Origin: Corynebacterium rouxii
GTDB lineage: Bacteria > Actinomycetota > Actinomycetes > Mycobacteriales > Mycobacteriaceae
Reading direction: 5' to 3'
DNA length: 64,000 nucleotides
NCBI RefSeq assembly: GCF_902702935.1
Contig: NZ_LR738855.1
Span: 930,001-994,000, forward strand
Shown here: one piece after another, positions 56,215 through 64,000 of the stretch
How positions within the stretch are numbered: position 1 is the stretch's first letter
Layout: the number at the start of each line of letters is the position of its first letter
Notes under the pieces: model-generated
Databases searched by the model: none
What the model was told of the DNA's origin: nothing
Seen by the model: only the letters and a program-made list of their open reading frames with translations
Translations under genes and position numbers: made by a program

Positions 56215-56658
56215 GTGATTACATCAGACCAATCGAACGCTTCGCAGTTCGACGACCACCGCAGGCCGTTATTACGAGCGCTTAAATTTGGAACCATAGC
56301 ATTGGTGGCAATCACCGTAATTTCACTGGTTTTATGGGGGCGGTTCCGTGATTTGCCGGGAATTTGGGGAGTAGTGCTAGGCGCTGCTGTTGGCGGTGGA
56401 TTTGTCCTTCTCACAGTTGTGAGCGTCTTGGTAACGTCCAATACGTCTGCGGCAACGACAGGGGCAGTGGTGCTTGGTGGATGGCTTCTGAAGCTCGTCG
56501 CATTGCTCATCGTGCTCATTATCCTGCGCGGAATGAACTTCTATGATCCAGTGGCATTCGTAGTTACCACGATTATTGCACTAGTGGTTGTACTGGGAAC
56601 GGAGGTATGGGGGGTTATCACGTCTCGCGTGACGTATGTTTCTCCGGAAAACATATAG
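56215..56658 (+). CDS. AtpI-like small membrane protein upstream of ATP synthase
   Basis: 147 residues with four hydrophobic segments (about 24-42, 50-71, 80-101 and 111-133). Position just upstream of atpB and the four-helix layout match AtpI, the i protein that helps assemble the c-ring or transports Mg2+. No sequence motif is strict enough to prove it. GTG start at 56215 follows AAGGAAAA. A strong terminator lies downstream, so it may be transcribed with wecA rather than with the atp genes. Confidence 0.8.
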   Translation: MITSDQSNASQFDDHRRPLLRALKFGTIALVAITVISLVLWGRFRDLPGIWGVVLGAAVGGGFVLLTVVSVLVTSNTSAATTGAVVLGGWLLKLVALLIVLIILRGMNFYDPVAFVVTTIIALVVVLGTEVWGVITSRVTYVSPENI

Positions 56659-56683
56659 TGTCATAGGGGGTAAAAATCCTTAG

Positions 56684-56722
56684 AAATGAGGTCTAGGAGA
56701 CATAGACCTCATTTTTTGTTTT
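56684..56722 (+). terminator. Terminator between the AtpI-like gene and atpB
   Basis: AAATGAGGTCTA (56684-56695) pairs with TAGACCTCATTT (56703-56714), followed by a run of Ts (ATTTTTTGTTTTTTG). A classic intrinsic terminator. Confidence 0.9.
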
Positions 56723-57146
56723 TTGTCATACTTAATCAGCGTAAGAAAAATTGCCGCTAGTGTGTTCCTTGCTGCGCGTTTATACCTGTTTAGGGGAGTC
56801 AGGTGGGGGAGGGTGGGTACCCCCTACATGTGTTCTGTGATCGAGGTAACAAAATTGCATTTTGCCCGCTAAGGGGCGGTGTTTGAATGATCGATCCACA
56901 AGGGAAAACTATCCCCCCGACGCAGGTGGGAATTTCACATTGATGCCTGATAGGGTATTCCGCGGGTTGTTTGAGTAGATCATTTTCGGTTTCCTCAGGC
57001 CATGTCCCCTGTGATCATCATGCTGATGTGCGACGGAGTCCGTGATGATTGCAGAGAGTTTTCAGACGTCCATCGCACCGCATGCTTGATTTCAGGTTTA
57101 TGCGGCCCGAAACTGGGAGAGAACGCTGAGCGTTACAACTTTGGCC
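56723..57146. promoter_or_regulatory. Upstream region and promoter of the ATP synthase operon
   Basis: About 420 bases. No gene is supported; small frames here (for instance 57002-57310) overlap atpB and lack ribosome sites. The terminator at its left edge implies that the atp promoter is inside this stretch. Pyrimidine-rich and G-rich tracts are present, such as GGTGGGGGAGGGTGGG near 56805. Exact promoter elements could not be fixed by eye. Confidence 0.5.
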
Positions 57147-57932
57147 ATGAAGGGCGAGTTTCACGCGCCCTCCTTGGATCACGAATTTTTCCCGGATCCC
57201 ATCTGGTTCGCCGATGTGGCGAACGGTTGGTTCACAATCGACCGTCTGATGTTCGTCCGCCTGCTTATGGCGTTGGTCCTTGTAATCTTCTTTGCAATCG
57301 CTATGCGTAGCCCGAAGCTTGTTCCTTCCGGCTTGCAAAACGTTGCTGAATACCTTTTGGACTTCGTCCGAATTCACATTGCAGAAGACATTTTGGGCAA
57401 GAAAGAGGGCAACCGTTTCTTGCCAATTCTGTCCACCATTTTCTTTGTGGTTTTGTTCTGCAACCTGCCTTCGGTCATTCCATTCCTGAACATTTCGCCA
57501 AACGCACGCATTGGTATGCCACTCGTTTTGGCTCTGTTCGGTTACATTGCCTTCATCTATGCAGGTGCTAAGCGCTACGGCTTCTTCAAGTACGTAAAGT
57601 CCTCGGTGGTTATTCCTAACCTTCCGCCAGTTCTTCACTTGCTCGTTGTGCCACTCGAGTTCTTCTCGACATTCGTTCTGCGTCCGGCCACACTGACTCT
57701 TCGTCTTATGGCCAACATGCTCGCAGGACACATCATTCTGGTACTCCTGTTCTCTGCCACGAACTTCTTCTTCTGGCAGCTGAATGGTTGGACTGCGCTG
57801 TCCGCCGTAACTTTGGTTGCGGGGATTGCGTTCACGCTGTTCGAGATGCTGGTGATTTTCTTGCAGGCGTACATTTTCGCTCTGCTTTCTGCCGTGTACA
57901 TCGAACTGGCGTTGCACGCCGACGAACACTGA
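57147..57932 (+). CDS. atpB: ATP synthase F0 subunit a
   Basis: 261-residue membrane subunit with five to six helices. The essential arginine is in TLTLRLMANMLAGH (about 185-198), and PLEFFSTFVLRPATL precedes it. Forms the proton half-channels next to the c-ring. ATG 57147 gives MKGEFHAPSLD, matching corynebacterial AtpB; a TTG two codons earlier is possible. First gene of an eight-gene operon. Confidence 0.96.
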   Translation: MKGEFHAPSLDHEFFPDPIWFADVANGWFTIDRLMFVRLLMALVLVIFFAIAMRSPKLVPSGLQNVAEYLLDFVRIHIAEDILGKKEGNRFLPILSTIFFVVLFCNLPSVIPFLNISPNARIGMPLVLALFGYIAFIYAGAKRYGFFKYVKSSVVIPNLPPVLHLLVVPLEFFSTFVLRPATLTLRLMANMLAGHIILVLLFSATNFFFWQLNGWTALSAVTLVAGIAFTLFEMLVIFLQAYIFALLSAVYIELALHADEH

Positions 57933-57999
57933 CCCCGCGGACCCGCGGATCACAATCTCTACATTATTCATATTGCCTGGTAAATAACTGGGCACCTAG

Positions 58000-58257
<258 letters not shown>

Positions 58258-58284
58258 TAACCGTCCGACACGAAAGCCGAGATT

Positions 58285-58851
58285 ATGACGAACGTCATTA
58301 ATTACCTCGCTGAAGGCGAGGCACTACCGCTGGAGGATCACCCTAGCGTGTTGCTCCCTGCGAGCTACGACATCGTCTGGTCGCTCGTCGTGTTCATTAT
58401 CGTCCTGATCCTCTTCTGGAAGTTCGTTCGTCCGAAGTATCAGGAAGTCCTGACCGAACGTGAGGACCGGATTAAGGGTGGTATTCAGCGTGCAGAAGCT
58501 GCACAGGCTGAAGCTAAAGCTGCTCTTGAGAAGTACAATGCTCAGCTCGCCGAGGCACGTGCCGAAGCAGCAGAGATCCGCGAAGAAGCTCGCGCAAAGG
58601 GCAAGCAGATCGAAGCTGAAATGAAGGCAAAGGCCACCGAGGAGAGCAACCGCATCATCGAGTCCGGTGAGAAGCAATTGGCAGCACAGCGTGAGCAGGT
58701 TGTCACTGAGCTTCGTCGCGAGATGGGCCAGAACTCGATCAGCCTTGCTGAGCGTCTGCTCGGAGACCAGCTCTCCGATGACGTCAAGCGTTCTGGCACG
58801 ATCGATAAGTTCTTGGCTGAGCTCGACACCGTGTCTCCCGCAGGAAAGTGA
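58285..58851 (+). CDS. atpF: ATP synthase F0 subunit b
   Basis: 188 residues. One membrane helix (about 30-50, [19 protein letters not shown]) followed by a long Ala/Glu/Arg coiled coil (about 60-165). Peripheral stalk linking F0 to F1. An N-terminal extension of about 28 residues precedes the helix, usual in corynebacteria. Its stop overlaps the alternative GTG of atpH. Confidence 0.96.
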   Translation: MTNVINYLAEGEALPLEDHPSVLLPASYDIVWSLVVFIIVLILFWKFVRPKYQEVLTEREDRIKGGIQRAEAAQAEAKAALEKYNAQLAEARAEAAEIREEARAKGKQIEAEMKAKATEESNRIIESGEKQLAAQREQVVTELRREMGQNSISLAERLLGDQLSDDVKRSGTIDKFLAELDTVSPAGK

Positions 58852-58856
58852 GCACC

Positions 58857-59678
58857 ATGCACGCAGCGAGCCGCGAAGCACTAGCACGCGTTACCTCTGA
58901 CCTTGACAAAGCATTGTGGGAGGCCAAGGAAAACGCTATCGCTACTGCAGCGCACACTGGCGCAGAGCTTTTCGACGTCGTCGAGGTTCTGGATGACGAC
59001 CGCGCACTGCGCGTTGCTGTCGCAGATTCCGCGAAGACTGCCGAAGACCGTGCTGGATTGGTTTCTGCTGTGTTCGCCGGAAAAGTCAGCCCTGCAACGC
59101 TAGAGGTTCTCGTTACCTCTGCACGCGAACTGTGGTCTAACCCTCGCGAATTCCGCGATGGTCTGGTCACGTTGGGCCGCCGCGCACTTCTCCGTTCCGC
59201 TGAAGGTCAAGGACAATTGGGTCAGGTTGAAGACGAACTCTTCCGCCTCTCCCGCATCTTGGACAAGGAGCCAGAGTTGACTCTCTTGCTCGATGACCGC
59301 AGCACAGACGGTGCGAAGAAGCGTGAGCTCCTGGCGAAGGTGCTGTACGGCAAAGTCACTGCTGTGACTGAAGCCCTTGCACTCCAGGTTATTGGGCGTC
59401 GTGAGTCCAATGCGATTGACGATATTGATGCGCTATCTAAGGAGGCTGCTGCATTGCAGGGCCATTCCGTAGCGCACGTCGTGAGCGCAGGACGTCTCAA
59501 CGACGAACAAAACCAGGCACTGGCACAGAAGCTAGAGCGCATTTATGGTCGTGCGATGAGCATCCACTCTGAGGTTGATCCCAGCCTCCTCGGTGGTTTG
59601 GTCATCCGAGTTGGCGACGAAGTTATCGATGGATCGACCTCGGGCAAGCTCGAGCGTCTCCGCGCGAACCTCGCGTAA
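58857..59678 (+). CDS. atpH: ATP synthase F1 subunit delta
   Basis: 273 residues, about 95 longer than E. coli delta, as normal in corynebacteria. The C-terminal conserved segment VDPSLLGGLVIRVGDEVIDGS (about 239-259, split) ends the domain that binds subunit b. ATG 58857 is preferred, with GGAAAG as ribosome site; an in-frame GTG at 58848 overlaps the atpF stop. Confidence 0.94.
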   Translation: MHAASREALARVTSDLDKALWEAKENAIATAAHTGAELFDVVEVLDDDRALRVAVADSAKTAEDRAGLVSAVFAGKVSPATLEVLVTSARELWSNPREFRDGLVTLGRRALLRSAEGQGQLGQVEDELFRLSRILDKEPELTLLLDDRSTDGAKKRELLAKVLYGKVTAVTEALALQVIGRRESNAIDDIDALSKEAAALQGHSVAHVVSAGRLNDEQNQALAQKLERIYGRAMSIHSEVDPSLLGGLVIRVGDEVIDGSTSGKLERLRANLA

Positions 59679-59738
59679 GCCAACGCGACAACACAATTAG
59701 TAATAATGCTGGAAGAAACTACCGAGAGCAGGAAGAAC

Positions 59739-61367
59739 ATGGCGGAGCTTACGATCTCCTCCGATGAGATCCGTAGCGCGATTGCGAACTACACCTCGAG
59801 CTACTCCGCGGAGGCCTCCCGTGAGGAGGTCGGCGTGGTCATTTCCGCAGCTGATGGTATTGCCCAGGTTTCGGGCTTGCCTTCAGTTATGGCAAATGAG
59901 CTCCTCGAGTTCCCAAGCGGCGTCATCGGCGTCGCACAGAACCTTGACACCGACCGTATCGGCGTTGTGGTTTTGGGTAACTACGAAATCCTTAAAGAAG
60001 GCGACGAAGTCAAGCGAACCGGCGAGGTCCTCTCGATTCCGGTTGGCGAGAAATTCCTTGGTCGCGTGATCAACCCACTAGGCCAGCCGATCGACGGCCT
60101 TGGCGCTATCGAGGCTGAAGAACAGCGCGTCCTCGAGCTGCAGGCACCTTCCGTGCTGCAGCGTCAACCAGTCGAAGAGCCAATGCAGACCGGCATCAAG
60201 GCTATCGATGCAATGACCCCAATCGGTCGCGGTCAGCGTCAGCTGATCATTGGTGACCGTAAGACCGGTAAGACCGCAGTCTGCATCGACACCATCTTGA
60301 ACCAGAAGGCTAACTGGGAGTCCGGCGATAAGAGCAAGCAGGTTCGCTGCATCTATGTTGCAGTCGGCCAGAAGGGCTCGACCATCGCTGCTGTGCGCCA
60401 GACCCTAGAAGAGCACGGTGCATTGGAATACACCACCATCGTTGCTGCACCAGCTTCTGATTCCGCAGGCTTTAAGTGGCTGGCACCTTTCGCAGGTGCT
60501 GCATTGGGCCAGCACTGGATGTACCAGGGTAACCACGTCCTGGTTATCTACGATGATCTGACCAAGCAGGCAGAGGCATACCGTGCCATCTCCTTGCTGC
60601 TTCGCCGCCCACCAGGACGCGAAGCATACCCAGGTGACGTCTTCTACCTCCACTCCCGTCTGCTGGAGCGTGCTGCAAAGCTCTCCGACGATATGGGTGC
60701 AGGCTCTATGACGGCGTTGCCTATCATCGAGACCAAGGCAAACGACGTTTCCGCCTTCATTCCTACCAACGTGATTTCCATCACTGACGGTCAGGTATTC
60801 CTCGAGTCCGATCTGTTCAACCAGGGTGTTCGCCCGGCTATTAACGTCGGTGTGTCCGTTTCCCGTGTTGGTGGCGCAGCTCAGACCAAGGGTATGAAGA
60901 AGGTTTCCGGTTCCTTGCGTCTGGATCTCGCTGCTTACCGTGACCTCGAGGCATTCGCTACCTTCGCATCTGACCTCGATGCTGCTTCCAAGGCTCAGCT
61001 TGACCGCGGTGCACGCTTGGTCGAGTTGCTCAAGCAGGCAGAGAACGCACCTCAGTCTGTTGAGCACCAGATCGTTTCCATCTGGCTTGCAGGCAACGGC
61101 CACTTCGATACCGTTCCCGTCGAAGACATCCGTCGCTTCGAGTTTGATTTGATCGATCACCTGCACGCTGCTGCACCACAGGTATTCGAGCAGATTGCCG
61201 GCGGCGCTCAGCTGTCCGAGGAATCCCAGGCTGCGCTCGTAGCTGCAACTGAGGATTTCAAGCGCACCTTCCAGACCACTGATGGCACCCCCGTGCTCAA
61301 CGAGCCAGAGGTCGCGGCACTGCCTGCAGACCAGGTGAAGAAGAACACGATTTCGGTGAAGAAGTAA
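59739..61367 (+). CDS. atpA: ATP synthase F1 subunit alpha
   Basis: 542 residues. P-loop GDRKTGKT (about 173-180), catalytic arginine region in [20 protein letters not shown] (about 368-387), and the usual N-terminal beta barrel starting near 30. ATG 59739 is chosen for AGGAAGAAC and the conserved N-terminus [15 protein letters not shown]; an upstream in-frame ATG at 59706 is probably not used. A Glu/Lys C-terminal tail of about 25 residues beyond the E. coli protein is actinobacterial. Confidence 0.97.
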   Translation: MAELTISSDEIRSAIANYTSSYSAEASREEVGVVISAADGIAQVSGLPSVMANELLEFPSGVIGVAQNLDTDRIGVVVLGNYEILKEGDEVKRTGEVLSIPVGEKFLGRVINPLGQPIDGLGAIEAEEQRVLELQAPSVLQRQPVEEPMQTGIKAIDAMTPIGRGQRQLIIGDRKTGKTAVCIDTILNQKANWESGDKSKQVRCIYVAVGQKGSTIAAVRQTLEEHGALEYTTIVAAPASDSAGFKWLAPFAGAALGQHWMYQGNHVLVIYDDLTKQAEAYRAISLLLRRPPGREAYPGDVFYLHSRLLERAAKLSDDMGAGSMTALPIIETKANDVSAFIPTNVISITDGQVFLESDLFNQGVRPAINVGVSVSRVGGAAQTKGMKKVSGSLRLDLAAYRDLEAFATFASDLDAASKAQLDRGARLVELLKQAENAPQSVEHQIVSIWLAGNGHFDTVPVEDIRRFEFDLIDHLHAAAPQVFEQIAGGAQLSEESQAALVAATEDFKRTFQTTDGTPVLNEPEVAALPADQVKKNTISVKK

Positions 61368-61420
61368 GACGTTACAGTCTGAAAACGACCATCAAGGAAA
61401 AGAAGGGAGGCGAATGAACC

Positions 61421-62398
61421 ATGGCAAATCTTCGTGAGCTACGCGACCGTATTCGGTCCGTGAACTCTACAAAGAAGATCACCAAGGCTCAAGAGCTGAT
61501 CGCGACGTCGCGCATCACCAAGGCTCAGGCTAGGGTAGAGGCTTCTCAGCCTTATGCTACTGAGATCCACAAAGTGATGGAGCGTCTCGCTGCAGCTAGC
61601 TCCCTTGAGCACCCTATGCTCCGTGAGCGTGAGGGTGGAAAGCGTGCCGCTGTCCTCGTTGTTTCGAGTGACCGCGGTATGGCTGGTGGCTACAACTACA
61701 ACGTATTTAAGAAGGCAGCTGAACTTGAAAAGCTGCTGGAAGATAACGGATATGAAGTTGTTCGTTACGTCACCGGTAACAAGGGTGTTGGTTATTACAA
61801 GTTCCGTGGCCAAGAGGTTGCGGGTGCTTGGACCGGTTTCTCCCAAGATCCTTCTTGGGAAGAAACACACGACGTTCGTCGCCACCTCATTGACGGCTTC
61901 AATGCCAGCTCTAACGGCACCGCTCGGTACCGTGATGGTTTGAACGTTGATGAGGGCCAGAAAATCCAAGGATTTGACCAAGTCCATGTTGTGTACACCG
62001 AGTTTGAGTCCATGTTGACCCAGACCGCTCGTGCACATCAGCTCCTGCCGATCGAACCAGTCATTGAGACTGTAGAGATCCCAGAAGCAGACGGAATCTT
62101 GGATCAATCCGGCGAGCCGACTCCGGACGTTGAATTCGAGCCAGATGCAGATACCCTGCTGGAAGCACTGCTTCCTCAGTACGTATCCCGTAGCTTGTTC
62201 GCAATGTTCCTCGAAGCTGCTGCTGCAGAGTCCGCATCGCGTCGTAACGCTATGAAGTCTGCAACTGACAACGCTACGGCCCTGGTCAAGGACCTTTCGC
62301 GTGTTGCCAACCAGGCCCGTCAGGCACAGATCACCCAGGAAATCACAGAGATCGTCGGTGGCGCTAGCGCACTCGGCGATAGCGGAGAAAGTGACTAG
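61421..62398 (+). CDS. atpG: ATP synthase F1 subunit gamma
   Basis: 325 residues. N-terminal helix NLRELRDRIRSVNSTKKITKA and C-terminal helix SRRNAMKSATDNATALVKDL (about 271-290) form the rotor shaft. An acidic insert, ILDQSGEPTPDVEFEPDADT (about 228-247), makes it longer than E. coli gamma, as in related genera. GAAGGGAGG precedes ATG 61421. Confidence 0.96.
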   Translation: MANLRELRDRIRSVNSTKKITKAQELIATSRITKAQARVEASQPYATEIHKVMERLAAASSLEHPMLREREGGKRAAVLVVSSDRGMAGGYNYNVFKKAAELEKLLEDNGYEVVRYVTGNKGVGYYKFRGQEVAGAWTGFSQDPSWEETHDVRRHLIDGFNASSNGTARYRDGLNVDEGQKIQGFDQVHVVYTEFESMLTQTARAHQLLPIEPVIETVEIPEADGILDQSGEPTPDVEFEPDADTLLEALLPQYVSRSLFAMFLEAAAAESASRRNAMKSATDNATALVKDLSRVANQARQAQITQEITEIVGGASALGDSGESD

Positions 62399-63847
<1,449 letters not shown>

Positions 63848-63861
63848 AGGGGGGCACGCAC

Positions 63862-64000
63862 ATGGCTGACATCACCGTGGAACTGGTTTCAGTAGAGCGT
63901 ATGCTGTGGTCCGGAAAGGCCAGCATCGTTACTGCGCAGACCGTTGAAGGTGAGATCGGTGTGCTGCCCGGCCACGAACCATTGCTCGCCCAACTGGTCG
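63862..64000 (+). CDS. atpC: ATP synthase F1 subunit epsilon (partial)
   Basis: The first 46 codons run off the right edge. [20 protein letters not shown] and [16 protein letters not shown] are the N-terminal beta-sandwich of epsilon. GAGGGGGGC precedes ATG 63862; the gene begins 14 bases after atpD. Confidence 0.95.
   Translation, partial: MADITVELVSVERMLWSGKASIVTAQTVEGEIGVLPGHEPLLAQLV

Noticed and set aside
57018..57995. 325-codon - strand frame opposite atpB
   Set aside because: Gln/Asn-rich nonsense-like product overlapping all of atpB; no start signals.

Overview
The window is an actinobacterial chromosome segment, almost certainly from the genus Corynebacterium. The evidence is an OdhA-type fused E1/E2 2-oxoglutarate dehydrogenase, a RosR-type MarR regulator with Cys64 and Cys92, a Rho factor with a long Arg/Asp/Asn-rich insert, the order argS-lysA-hom-thrB then rho-prfA-prmC-sua5-wecA-atpI-atpBEFHAGDC, and moderate GC content. 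The mid-GC composition and the galactose operon would fit the C. diphtheriae / ulcerans / pseudotuberculosis group, but the species cannot be fixed from sequence alone. No rRNA, CRISPR array, insertion sequence, prophage or replication origin was seen; there is one tRNA (Arg, anticodon CCG).

Layout. 0-14.3 kb: end of a membrane protein gene, a secreted lipoprotein gene broken by an in-frame amber codon, odhA, a double-length ABC exporter with an EcsC-like neighbour, a shikimate-dehydrogenase-like gene, a type B carboxylesterase, a FhuF-like iron-sulfur reductase, and two unknown genes. 14.3-19.9 kb: a galactose operon (galM, a sodium:solute symporter, a small membrane protein, galT, galK). 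19.9-22.4 kb: an AT-rich type II restriction-modification island. It has a C5 methyltransferase carrying its own MerR-type DNA-binding domain, a perfect dyad over a promoter with an overlong spacer, and a convergent Eco47II-like endonuclease. 22.4-31.9 kb: DEAD-box helicase, small envelope proteins, a secreted HNH nuclease, putP, then a SNF2 helicase and a SWIM zinc-finger protein. 31.9-35.7 kb: an SbcD-like nuclease and SbcC/Rad50-like ATPase pair. 35.7-37.3 kb: yceI and rosR sharing a region with RosR-like operators, then a PspC protein. 37.4-42.7 kb: tRNA-Arg, the lutABC lactate-oxidation operon and the divergent lactate permease. 42.7-48.2 kb: argS-lysA-hom-thrB. 48.2-50 kb: a fatty-acyl-CoA ligase. 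50.3-64 kb: rho-prfA-prmC-sua5-wecA and the ATP synthase operon, which runs off the right edge inside atpC.

The signals that ordinary annotation does not explain are: (1) the octamer TAGGAGGG, present 15 times on the + strand and 3 times on the - strand regardless of gene direction, which suggests a strand-polar chromosome motif (FtsK-orienting/AIMS-like or Chi-like); (2) the MerR-fused methyltransferase and its operator, apparently a one-component autoregulated R-M switch; (3) the amber-interrupted lipoprotein gene; (4) the paired asymmetric degeneration of the two ATP sites of the fused ABC exporter; and (5) the helicase / SWIM / SbcCD-like cluster.
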